A DNA stretch of 64,000 bases from Aphidius gifuensis (GCF_014905175.1 NC_057790.1:5890001-5954000), one strand, 5' to 3'; numbered from the stretch's first letter, positions 22,965-34,469 are shown. Notes: generated by a model not told the origin, from the letters alone. Program-made: numbers and translations.

Positions 22965-25342
22965 CTAGCAATTTATTTTAATCTTAGATTGAAGTGGCTC
23001 GAAAACAAGATGAATACCATTTTTTGGAGTTAAAATAAATGAGCCTTTATCAATTTCATATGGTACCACTGTTGACTTTGACGGTTTGACTCTGTAATTT
23101 TTTAAAATTTTAATAATCCCCAGTTTAAATTGGTAACCAGCAAACCGAAGTCCTAAAAATAAAAATAATATTTCGAAATAATTAATAATACAATTTTTTG
23201 GTTATTGAAAAAATAAAGAAATAAAAATAAATACCTATGCAATTTTTAGGACCATCCCCAAAAGCCAAAAATGTCATAGGATGTCTCTGGGCCTTGGCAC
23301 TATCAGTAAAACGTTCAGGATCAAATTTCTCTGGGCTTGGATAAAAGCTTGGATCATGATGAATAGCATAAACTGGTATATTAACGGTTGTTCCTTTTTC
23401 AATTGTCGTAATTGTTTCTGGTATTTTATATGATCTACAAGCTCTCCTAATGAGCGTTAAAATCGGTGGATCTTTTCTCAGAGTTTCTTGCATTACCATA
23501 TCGAGATATTTCATACTGTTAATAACATCATAACTCAATTGTCCATCATTATTCTTCAATGTTTCAATGATCTCATTTCTTAATTTCTCCTGTACTTTTG
23601 GCTCAAAAGCAAGTTCATAGAGTGACATTGAAATTAAAGTGCTACTTGTCTCAAAACCTTGAAAAGTAAATATAAACAAATAATTTATAATTATACAAGT
23701 ACAATAATTATCAATTAAATAATATAAAATAATTTTACAAACCTCCCAAGAAAAATACAAATGCCTGAGCAGTCATTAGACTATCAGTAAATTCAATTTC
23801 ATTATTATTCTCTGTTTTTTTAATATTGATAAATAAATCAATTAAATCATTTCTAATAATATTATTTTTTTTTCTAATATCAATTGTTTCATTAATTGTA
23901 TCTATAAAAAATTTATTTGATTTTGAATCATTTATGCTTATTTTTAAAAGTGTAAACAACTGCGGTGAAATTTCTCCTAATAAACTTTTCATAATCGCAT
24001 AAAAATTTGATTCAAATACTTTTCTACCAATTTTACGAAATTCACTTTCATCATTTGATAAGGCATTCATGTTTATTCCAAATGCACAAGAACCTATGAC
24101 ATCAGTTGTAAATTTCGCAGCAACTTCTCGACAGTCAATGACGTTTGATTTTTTTAATTGATTCGATAAATATATTTCAAAATGATCAGCACATTCTACC
24201 ATCAATTCAATCATTTGTTTTAATTTACTAGTCGTAAATAATGGTGTTAATTTAGCACGTATGAATTTCCATCTTGGTCCATCAATATTAACAATATTTG
24301 CAGAAAGTGGATCAGTGTCCTCATTTATAAGAATTCCACGTCCATTAAATGTATCAAAATCTTTGATTAATATTGTTTTTATCAAATCAAGATCATTGAT
24401 TATTAATTGAGGACTGTGACCTTTGTAAACTCAACAAATGCTTCATGTTTCCATTTTGTATATATATTTTAGCCAAAACACTTGGTTTGCGGCTAACCCT
24501 CAACAATTTATTTTATTTTGATATGTTATTGTCCTAAAAAGACCCATTATTTTTTTTTTTTCTTCAATTTTTATTGGCGCCACCGTCAGAATTTCATGAT
24601 ATCTCATAAGAAACGCCTTTTTTTTGCTGAATTTTTTATCACAGATTCATATGCAAAACAATTATTTAAGCCCTTCAATAGTTGGCAATCAATTTGTGAA
24701 GTATTTTTTTGATTTTTGAAATTTCAATTTTTTAAACTTTTCAAATAATTTTATTTTTTTTAAATGTAAAACGAAAAGCAAATTTATTCTTATGAAATTT
24801 TCAATTTCTTTTTTAGTTTTCGAAAAACCACATAACAATTCAAGCAGTAAAAAAGAGCAAACTATATTATTTCTCAAAACTAAAAAGATTTGAAAATTTC
24901 ATGAAAGAACAAGATTTTCTTTTCATATTCTACATCTAAAAATAAAAATTACGAAAAAAATTTTTTTTCAAGAATGATTTTAAAATAAAAAAAACTATTT
25001 TCCCAATGATTCATTTCAGTGAAAGGCAAAATACTTGTTTTGCGTCATACCAGCAAAATAATTAATAATATTTTTTCAAATTAAGAAAAAAACACAGTGA
25101 CAGGAAAATTTTGTAAAAATTAACGAAAATGCAATCATCTATGATTTTCATGCTATTTTGAATCACCGACCAGCTGTTAATTTTTTCAAAAACAATTTAG
25201 TAAAATTACCAAACACTGGTACTGGCTTAGGACCAGGTACACCAAGATTTTCCCAATAATTTAATTTTTTTGTTACCAAATAAAATATTGTCAAAATAAT
25301 TAGAATAAATCCTATGGTATATGTTTGTATTTGAAATTCCAT
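22965..25342 (-). pseudogene. Cytochrome P450, CYP6-like, copy 5 (disrupted)
   Basis: The three exons correspond to 23743-25342, 23235-23657 and about 22965-23152, and are very close to copy 4. Lesions seen against the sisters: a 689-bp insertion in exon 1 (24471-25159), a one-base deletion at about 24431 (ACTCAAC for ACTCCAAC), another near 25166 (CACCGACC for CACTTGACC), and a changed stop codon (CAA for TAA at about 22990) that would extend the C-terminus by eight codons to a TAG at 22965. I-helix GGFETSST, ETLR, PERF and FGDGPKNCIG remain intact, so inactivation is recent. A truncated product from an internal start cannot be a membrane-bound P450. Confidence 0.9.
24471..25159. mobile_element. 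689-bp insertion in P450 copy 5 exon 1
   Basis: The insertion is defined by comparison with the uninterrupted exon in copies 2, 3, 4, 6 and 7. TATTTT flanks both sides (24465-24470 and 25154-25159) as a probable target duplication. The left end can fold (AGCCAAAACACTTGGTTTGC then GGCT) and the right end contains AATCATCTATGATT. There are no long terminal inverted repeats and no meaningful ORF, so it is a non-autonomous element of unknown class. Confidence 0.7.
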
Positions 25343-25745
25343 TTTATCTTGCGTTTACACACTATGCACAATTTTATTGTGCTCCTACTCACTTGTAGAG
25401 AATATAACAATGAACTAAAATACTTGCAAATGATGAAAATATATAATACGTAGCTTACACCTGATGCAATATGACTTGCAATGATAATCAATTATACATT
25501 GATAAGTAATTATCAATATTCGCAAAGTCAAACTAAACTTTTTATTCAACACGTTTTGCAAAAGTTAAGTATAAATTTATCAAATACATTTTAAGTACTC
25601 GAAAATAAAAAATGTGAATAATAATTTAATGAATATTTAAAAACATAATTTACATACAATTTTTATTCTGTGAATTTTTTGAATATTTATATATTTTATT
25701 TTACACATTAATTCAGCCAGTTAAAATTGAATAAAACTCAAATTA
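25343..25745. other. P450 copy 5 upstream region
   Basis: Conserved promoter-side DNA matching that of copy 4; no coding signal. Confidence 0.35.
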
Positions 25746-26112
25746 TTAATTACAAGAAACGCGCTTAAGATGAACACCTTCTTTCATATAGCAATAGAAC
25801 AAGTAATACATCCTTTGAAATCATATTCATAGTAACAACAAAAAGTATAAATGATTGAGCAATCATAAAACATTCATCAAATTCACTATCATCATTTTGC
25901 GATTGCAATATTAAATCATTACCATTGTTATTTGTAGTATTATTATTGCTGTTATTCAATTGTCCAGATGAATAATTATTATACATCTCATTAGTCATGA
26001 CGATTGAGATTTATTTGATTATTATTTTCAGCAGCATCATTTATTTTTGGTGTAGTATTATTGGGAAAAAAATTTTTCCAATCTTTGTTATTATTTAATT
26101 CATAATTGTAAC

Positions 26113-26146
<34 letters not shown>

Positions 26147-26588
26147 AACTTTTTAATTCATCATTAATATCAGTTTTTAAATCTTCATGTTGTTCATCAT
26201 TCCAGTAATTATTTTGATAATCATTATTATCTGAATTGGCTGTTAATTTATCAGAATCAGCTCCATTATCATTTGTTATTTTTTCATTTGCTGCTATTAA
26301 TTTATAAATATTATTAATATATTTGATTGTTCATTTATGTTTTTATCTGTTGGTGCTTGTAGCATTTTTTTCAAGAGAACTGTTCACTTGCTTATATCGA
26401 ACACTTTGTTATTTAAATTTTCAACTTCAGATAATTCTTTTTCTTTATATGTTTTTGGTGATAATTTATTTGCATGTGGACATATCAATTCCAATAGCAT
26501 GCCACTTGTTATTGATATTTTTTTATCATTTATTGATGGATTTTGTCTTTCTGAATTATTAGTAGAAATTTTATTTTCAACTAAATGA
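25746..26588 (-). pseudogene. Chimeric relic E: P450 fragment joined to Asn-rich gene
   Basis: Near-duplicate of relic D. The 77-codon chimeric frame (25765-25998) is open here, while the Asn-rich part has a deletion around an ATT/AAT microsatellite (26112-26144) that removes the CLIDPID segment. The distal blocks KLICPHANKLSPK and a NIYKLIAANEKITN-like stretch are still readable. It shares the copy-8-type tail and stop at 25746. The sequence after 26588 to about 26870 is shared with unit D. Confidence 0.7.
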
Positions 26589-26869
26589 ATATTATTTTTA
26601 TTTGAAAATATTATAAATTATCAAATTATTTTATTTTTATCTTGAAAATATTTTAAATTTATATATTTAATTGAAATATGAAATTGAATTATTTAAAATT
26701 TAGAACAATCGAAATATTTCGATTCGATCAATTACCAAAAATTAAATTTTAAATTACCAAAGAGAAATTTTTAATTTAAAAAATATTCAATAAAAAAATA
26801 TTATTTAATTTTAATAATAATTAAACAGTAATAAACAAAAGAAAACCAATATGTAATTAGTTATGGAAA

Positions 26870-27335
26870 TGACTAGCAGATGGCAAAAAAAAAAGCATTC
26901 TCACATGTGGTGATGTCGCAAATCGTTTCTATATAATGAAAAAACCAAGTGAAATTTGTACTAAGAGAGACGAGCTACTACGCACTTACCGTGGCTACGG
27001 CTTTCCTTCGGGATTGGGTGCGTACATGCACGGGATAGTAGTAAATTGCTACTCTCCCGTATCTTTTAGAAGACCATCCAGAGTTTTCAAAGACTTTTCT
27101 ATAGTCTTCTAAACTCTATGGTCTTCTAGGCCTGTTAAGTCATGATCTTTCACGGTCAGACCAGGTCGCTGCTTGACGACTCTCATATTTTTGCATTTTT
27201 ATTTTCTATTATGACAATTTTTTTTCATCTATTTTTAATTTCAAGATTTGTCTATTGAAATGAGTTTTAATTAATCAAACTTTCAGCACCAACTTCATTT
27301 TTGTTTCGCTATATTTGCAAGAAGAAGAGACAGGC
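26870..27335. repeat. Conserved spacer module (copy 3) with hairpin
   Basis: Third full copy of the module: CATTCTCACATGTGGTGATG, TTACCGTGGCTACGG with CTTTCCTTCGGGATTGGGT, ACGGGATAGTAG ... CTACTCTCCCGT hairpin, and the AGAAGACCAT ... ATGGTCTTCT pair. 27335-27549 is AT-rich 3' flank of copy 6. Confidence 0.6.
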
Positions 27336-27549
27336 AGTTATAAATAAATAGATATAATGTAAATAAACAAGCCTACAATCTAATAACAACATTTATCAAT
27401 AAATATAAAAATAATTTGAAATTAGAAAAAAAAAGAGTGATAGATAATTAATAAATTAAAGCGTATTAATTTTCTTTTTTAAAATATTTTTTTTTGTTTA
27501 TTATTAGTTACATTTTATATTGTACTTGCAATGTTATTTTATTCCTTAA

Positions 27550-29280
27550 TTAAAGTGGCTCAAAAACAAGATGTATACCATTTTTCGGAGTTAAAATAAA
27601 TGAGCCTTTATCAATTTCATATGGTACCACTGTTGATTTTGATGGTTTGACTCTATAATTTTTTAAAATTTTAATAATACCCAGCTTGAATTGATAACCA
27701 GCAAACCGAAGTCCTAAAAATAAAAATAATATTTCAAAATAATCAATAAAATTGATATTAATATAATAATAATCAATAAAATAAATAATTATAATACAAT
27801 TAATTAATAATAAATAATAATAATACAATTTTTTGTTAGTGAAAAAATAGAAAAATGAAAATAAATACCTATGCAATTTTTAGGACCATCCCCAAAAGCT
27901 AAAAATGTCATAGGATGTCTCTGGGCCTTGGCACTATCAGTAAAACGTTCAGGATCAAATTTCTCTGGACTTGGATAATAGCTTGGATCATGATGAATAG
28001 CATAAACTGGTATATTAACGTTCGTTCCTTTTTCAATTGTCGTATTTGTTTCTGGTATTTTATATGATCTACAAGCTCTCCTAATGAGCGTTGAAACTGG
28101 TGGATTTTTTCTCAGAGTTTCTTGCATTACCATGTCGAGATATTTCATACTGTTAATAACATCATAACTTAATTGTCCATCACTATTCTTTAATGTTTCA
28201 ATGATCTCATTTCTTAATTTCTCCTGTACTTTTGGCTCAATAGCAAGTTCATACAAGGACATTGAAATTGTAGTACTACTAGTCTCAAAACCTTGAAAAA
28301 TAAATAAATAAATAATTTATAATTATACAAGTACAATAATTAAATAGTATAAAATAATTTTACAAACCTCCAACAAAAAATATAAATGCCTGAGCCGTCA
28401 TTAGACTATCAGTAAATTTAATTTCATTATTATTCTCTGTTTTCTTAATATTAATAAATAAATCAATTAAATCATTTCTAACAATATTATTATTTTTTCT
28501 AACATCAATTGTTTCGTTAATCGTATCCATAAAAAATTTACTTATTTTTGAATCCATTAAGCTTATTTTTAAAGAGGTAAACAACCACGGTGAAGTTTCT
28601 CTTAATAAACGTTTCATCATCTTATAAAAATCAGATTCAAATACTTTTCTACCAACTTTACGAAATTCACTTTCATCATTTGATAATGCATTCATATTTA
28701 TTCCAAATGCGCAAGAACCTATGACATCAGTTGTAAATTTCGCAGCAACTTCTCGACAGTCAATGACATTTGATTTTTTCAATTGATTTGATAAATATAT
28801 TTCAAAATGATCAGCACATTCCACCATCAATTCAATCATTTGTTTTAATTTTCCAGTTGTAAATAATGGTGTTAGTTTAGCACGTATGAATTTCCATCTT
28901 GGTCCATCAATATTAACAATATTTGCAGAAAGTGGATCAATGTCCTCATTTATAACAATTCCACGTCCATTAAATGTATCAAAATCTTTGATTAATATTG
29001 TTTTTATCAAATCAAGATCATTGATTATTAATTGAGGACTGTGACCTTTGTAAACTCCAACAAATGCTTCATGTTTCCATTTTGTATATATATTTTGAAT
29101 CACTTGACCAACTGTTAATTTTTTCAAAAACAATTTAGTAAAATTACCAAACACTGGCACTGGCTTGGGACCAGGTACACCAAGATTTTCCCAATAATTT
29201 AATTTTCTTGTTACCAAATAAAATATTGTCAAAATAATTAGAATAAGTGCTACAATATATGTTTGTATTTGAAATTCCAT
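27550..29280 (-). CDS. Cytochrome P450, CYP6-like, copy 6
   Basis: Intact 499-residue P450 in three exons: 28368-29280, 27869-28291 and 27550-27713. It starts MEFQIQTY at 29280. I-helix GGFETSST (Thr308 kept), ETLR, DPERF, FGDGPKNCIG with Cys444. Intron 2 is 155 bp, about twice that of the sisters, because of an extra AT-rich stretch with ATAATAATCAATA-type repeats. Its early variable segment is the NEDIDPLSANIVN type of copies 4-5, but residues ESDFYKMMKRLLRETSPWLF are those of copy 3, so it looks recombinant. Unlike copies 2-5 its 5' side has no chimeric relic. Confidence 0.93.
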
Positions 29281-30121
29281 TTTATCTTGCGTTTACACAC
29301 TATGCACAATTTTATTGTGCACCTCCTCACTTGATAGAGAATATACTAATGAGTAAATTACTGCAAACGATGAAAATATTTATCTTATATACAGCATAAT
29401 TATGAAATAAATTTTCAAGGTTGACAAGGATAAATTCAACTTTTTATTCAACACTGACGTTTTATTATTATTCTTTTACATTTTATATCATCATTTTTAT
29501 TCAATAAATAAAAATAATCACAAACCTGTCTTTTATTTTTCTTTAAATTATTCTTATTTATTTATTTATTCCAATAATTATGACCGTGAATGATTTTATA
29601 TTATTCGTATGTATCACAAACTTGATATTTTCTAGTAATTATTTTCTTTTATAATCAAACCCAATGAATAAAATATTTCTACGCCTTCAAAAACTCGTCA
29701 ACTTAAAATAATTATAGAAAATTAAATTTGTCCAATATTTCTTTTACCTAATTTAATAATTAAAATTCAGAGTGATAGAAATAAGTGAGTTAAAATAATT
29801 CAATGACCGTTTCATATCATATTGATATAATCAGGTGAGAAAAAAAATATCAGAAATATTTTGAAGTAAACAATTAACAAATTTTTTTTTTTTAATTTTT
29901 TTATCGATGTTTCAAACATTTTTGTTCATTTATTGCTATAGCTAAAACAATAATTGATAATGCAATTATTGAACGTGCACTTCTAAGTTATAATTCAGAA
30001 ATTTTTTCAAGTGTTTATAATTTATATGTAATATTAATATTTATTATAATAATTATTGCTATATACTAATGACGTACAGTTACTTGTTTCTTCGAGAAAA
30101 ATTGTGCATTTTAAAATAATA
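29281..30121. other. Spacer between P450 copies 6 and 7
   Basis: Promoter-side DNA of copy 6, then AT-rich DNA. 29760-29830 resembles 34745-34815 upstream of copy 8 (AGTGAGTT..AATAATTCAATGACC), so it came from a copy-8-like promoter. On the plus strand about 29945-30070 reads as a hydrophobic-ended peptide (IIDNAIIERALLSYNSEIF, then an Ile-rich end and stop) that may be a fragment of an unrelated gene; it is not identified. Confidence 0.4.
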
Positions 30122-31754
30122 TCAAAGAGGCTCAAAGACAAGATGAATACCATTTTTCGGAGTTAAAATAACTGAGCCTTTATCAATTTCATATGGTACC
30201 ACTGTTGACTTTGACGGTTTGACTCTATAATTTTTTAAAATTTTAATAATCCCCAGTTTAAATTGATAACCAGCAAACCGAAGTCCTAAAAATAAAAATA
30301 ATATTTCGAAATAATTAATAATACAATTTTTGGTTCTGGATAGAAAATAAATACCTATGCAATTTTTAGGACCATCCCCAAAAGCTAAAAGTGTCATAGG
30401 ATGTCTCTGGGCCTTGGCACTATCAGTAAAACGTTCAGGATCAAATTTCTCTGGACTTGGATAATAGCTTGGATCATGATGAATAGCATAAACTGGTATA
30501 TTAACGTTCGTTCCTTTTTCAATTGTCGTATTTGTTTCTGGTATTTTATATGATCTACAAGCTCGCCTAATAAGCGTTGAAACTGGTGGATCTTTTCTCA
30601 GGGTTTCTTGCATTACCATGTCGAGATATTTCATACTGTTAATAACATCATAACTTAATTTTCCATCATTATTCTTCAACGTTCCAATAATTTCACTTCT
30701 TAATTTTTCCTGAACCTTTGGCTCAATAGCAAGTTCATACAAGGACATTGAAATTAAAGTACTACTTGTCTCAAAACCTAAAAATACAATTATTTATAAT
30801 TATGTAAATGATAATTAAAAAACATAGATAATTTTACAAACCTGCAGCAAAAAATACAAATGCCTGAGCAGTCATGAGACTATCAGTAAATTGAATTTCA
30901 TTATTATTTTCTGTTTTTTTAATGTTAATAAATAAATCAATTAAATCATTTCTAATAATATTATTATTTTTTCTAACATCAATTGTTTCATTAATCGTAT
31001 TTATGAAAAATTTACTTATTTTTGAATCCATTAAGCTTATTTTTAAAGAGGTAAACAACCACGGTGTAATTTCTCTTAATAAACGTTTTCCCATGGTATA
31101 AAAATTTGATTCAAATAATTTTCTACCAATTTTACGAAATTCACTTTCATCATTTGATAATGCATTCATATTTATTCCAAATGCGCAAGAACCTATGACA
31201 TCAGTTGTAAATTTCGCAGCAACTTCTCGACAGTCAATGACGTTTGATTTTTTCAATTGATTTGATAAATATATTTCAAAATGATCAGCACATTCTACCA
31301 TCAATTCAATCATGTGTTTTAATTTTCCAGTAGTAAATATTGGTGTTAGTTTAGCACGTATAAATTTCCATCGATGTCCATCAATATTAACAATATTTGC
31401 AGTGAGTGGATCAATGTCCTCATTTACAGCAACTCCACGTCCATTAAATGTATCAAAATCTTTGATTAATATTGTTTTTATCAAATCAAGATCATTGATT
31501 ATTAACTGAGGACTGTGACCTTTGTAAACTCCAACAAATGCTTCATGTTTCCATTTTGTATATATATTTTGAATCACTTGACCAACTGTTAATTTTTTCA
31601 AAAACAATTTAGTAAAATTACCAAATATTGGCACTGGTTTTGGACCAGGTACACCAAGATTTTTCCAGTAATTTAATTTTTTTGTTATATAATAATATAT
31701 TGTCAAAATAATTGCAATAAATCCTATGATATATGTTTGTATTTGAAATTCCAT
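30122..31754 (-). CDS. Cytochrome P450, CYP6-like, copy 7
   Basis: Intact 499-residue P450 in three exons: 30842-31754, 30355-30777 and 30122-30285, with stop TGA rather than the TAA of the sisters. The I-helix is the most canonical of the array, AAGFETSST. It has ETLR, DPERF, and FGDGPKNCIG with Cys444. The C-helix region reads NIDGHRWK where all sisters have NIDGPRWK. Intron 2 is only 69 bp, divisible by three and free of stops, so a retained intron would add 23 residues right after the haem Cys-Ile-Gly. The conserved splice signals argue that it is normally removed. Confidence 0.93.
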
Positions 31755-32696
31755 TTTATCTTGCGTTTACACACTATGCACAATTTTTATTATCACCTCC
31801 TTATTTGATAGAGAATATAACAATGAATTAAAATTACTGCAAATGATGAAAATATATAATACGTAGCTTATACCTGATGCAACATGACTTGCAATAATAA
31901 TCAAGTAATTATCAATATTTGCAAAGATAAATTTAACTTTTTATTCAACACTAACGTATTATTATTATTTTTCATATCTTATATCATCATTTTTTTTTAA
32001 TAAAAAAAATAATGACAAACTTGTCTGTTATTTTCCTTCAAATCATTCGGATTTATTTCAGATGAATAATTATTTCACGTTTTTAATACAAAATTGCTGA
32101 GCAAATATTTTCGGGATATCAATTTCTTTTATAATTAAATCTCAATGAATAAAATATTTCTATACGTCTTTAAAAAAAAACTCACAATTTCGTTGATAAA
32201 ATAATATTGGTAATTGTAATTTTCTATGACGCATAAATTTTTATTTTTCTCACTATTTCTAAGAATTAAAATATAATAAAAATATTGAAAAATAATTATT
32301 TAAATTTCATGCTTTAATTGTTCAATTAAATAAAATACAGAATTTTTTTTTTTTTATTAATTTTTCCTCGTCATGTCTAGACACCACTAGACATTACGAT
32401 TATTACTATAATTTTTTTGTTTGATATTAATAAAAAAATATTTAAAAGCTTGATTAATTTAATTTGCAAAAATTAAGAATAAATTTATTAAATACATTTT
32501 AAGTGCTTTTATAAATTCATTAGCTTTATTTACCAAGTACACTTGAAAATAAAAAATGTAAATAATAATTCAATGAATATTTAAGAAACATAATTTACAT
32601 TTAATGTTTATATTCTGTGCATATTATTTTCTAAACATATATATTTTATTTTACACATTAATTCTGATTGTTAACTATTTTTTAAAACAAAAATTT
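31755..32696. other. Spacer between P450 copies 7 and 8
   Basis: Conserved promoter-side DNA of copy 7 to about 31980, then AT-rich sequence. 32460-32696 matches the DNA that lies next to the chimeric relics (for example 15170-15356), consistent with the relics having taken their 3' end from a copy-8-like gene. No coding signal. Confidence 0.45.
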
Positions 32697-34469
32697 TTAA
32701 TTGCAAGGAACAAGCTTAAGATGAACACCTCCTTTCATAGCAAGAACGAGTGATGCTTTATCAATAACATATGTTTTTTTAGTAAATTCCGATGGTTCAA
32801 TTATAAAATTTTTTACAATTGATATTAATCCTATTTTCGTTTGATAATTTGCAAATCTTTCACCTGTATAAATACAAATAAATTAATAAATAAATTTCAA
32901 TAATATAACTGATATTATTTACATACCAATACAGTTTTTTGGTCCATGTCCAAATGGACTATAAGTTCCAGGAATAATTTCTGATTTTCTTTCTTCACTG
33001 AATCTCAGTGGATCAAATACATCGGGATTTCTAAAATATTCTGGATCACGTTGAAATGAATGTATAGGAAAAAAAACTTTTGTTTTTTTTGGCAATGTTA
33101 TATCAGTTCCTGGAATTTTTCATGGTGCTACTGATTCTCTTACGAGTGATCCAACTGGTGAATTTTTTCTCAATGTTTCTTAAAAATAAAACGACATTTA
33201 AAATTGTATTAAAATTAAAAAATTATTATTTAATTATTTACCTTTTATAACCATATCAAGATACTTCATTTCATTAATAATTTCATAGCTTAATTTTCCT
33301 CCAAATTTACCAAGAATTTCTTTAATTTCAGCTCTAAGTTTTTCTTGACAATCTAATGCTTGTGCAAGTTCTCAAGAAGCAAATGAAAGTGTTGTAGATG
33401 ATGTTTTAAATCTATTAAATTATTTAAAAATAATTATTTATTATCTGTATTATTTTTTGTTTATAATTAAATTTAATATTTACCCTGCTGCAAAAAAAAC
33501 TACTGCTTGAGCAGCTAAAATATTATCACTCAAATCTAAAAGGAAAAAAATATAAAAATTATTTTAAAAAAATTACTGATAATTTATCAGTGATAAATAT
33601 TTATGCCACCTACTTATATCAATTTCATTTTTATTATCTTTCATAGCCTTGAGTACATCCACAAGGTCACCACGAATAATATTATTTTTTTTTCTATGAT
33701 CAATTGTTTCACTAATAATATTAACAAAAAAATCTAAAAATTTTGGACGACGTATATTTAAAATAACTCTTCCAATACCAGGTGCAAATTCTCTAATTAT
33801 TTTTTTAAAAAAACTTATTCCATCTGTTGGAAATATTTTTTTTCCCATTTTACGAAATTCACTATCTTCATTTGTAATTGAATTTGTATTTATTCCAAAT
33901 ACACAAGAGCCAATAACATCAGTAGTAAATTTAGCTGAAAATTCTCTTATTTCAATGACATTATTTTTTTTAACTTCATCAATAAGAAAATTTTCAAAAT
34001 TATCAGCACATTCAAGTATCAAATCAACCATATGTTTTAATTTTCCACTTGTAAATAATGGTGTTAAATGTGTTCGTAATACTTTCCATCTATGTCCATC
34101 AAGTGCAAATATATTTGACTGTAATGAATCATCATTTTCTGGTACATAAATACCACGACTTGGAAATGTATTAAATTCTTTAACAAGAATTAATTTTGTT
34201 AATTCTGGATCATTGATAATTAACATTGGATTTAATCCTAAATATACACCATAGTAACGTTCATTTTTCCAATTATTATAAACTTCATCTACATTTTCGA
34301 TCAATGATATATTTCCAAATGCAGCTTTATAAAAATTTCCAACAATTGGCAATGGTTTTGGTCCAGGAATACCCAATTTAATCCAATAATCATTACGTAA
34401 ATATTTAAAATAACACCAAGTTAATACAACACTCAAGCCAATTAACAACTCAACAACACCCAGCTCCAT
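32697..34469 (-). pseudogene. Cytochrome P450, CYP6-like, copy 8 (two in-frame TGA codons)
   Basis: A separate lineage from copies 2-7. Five exons can be laid out with good GT-AG sites and a continuous frame: 33614-34469, 33484-33535, 33242-33411, 32927-33178 and 32697-32863 (499 codons including the stop). It has the N-terminal anchor, PGPKPLP hinge, ETLR, and haem loop FGHGPKNCIG. Two TGA codons interrupt the frame, at 33372-33374 (the Tyr of LYELA in sisters) and 33120-33122 (the Tyr before KIPGTD). The I-helix reads AAGFKTSST, so the acidic residue is Lys, and PERF is PLRF. All of this points to a decaying gene whose splice sites are still intact. Its tail (VHLKLVPCN) is the source type of the tails in relics B-E. 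Confidence 0.85.

Noticed and set aside
21759..26588. Leu/Tyr-rich plus-strand ORFs at 21.8 and 26.3 kb resembling membrane proteins
   Set aside because: They are the antisense of the Asn-rich relic, whose minus-strand reading is the one conserved at protein level.
6623..26588. Assignment of the Asn-rich relic to csd/feminizer or to an achaete-scute bHLH gene
   Set aside because: Asn/Tyr richness and a faint helix-loop-helix spacing are not enough; the basic region and SR/Pro domains are absent.
30122..30748. Single-exon reading of the P450 copy 7 C-terminal half
   Set aside because: The intervening 69 bp has normal GT-AG signals at the position conserved in all sisters; the open frame across it is chance.
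33120..33374. Selenocysteine or stop-codon readthrough in P450 copy 8
   Set aside because: Cytochrome P450s are not selenoproteins, the TGAs fall at Tyr positions, and other key residues are mutated; pseudogenisation is simpler.
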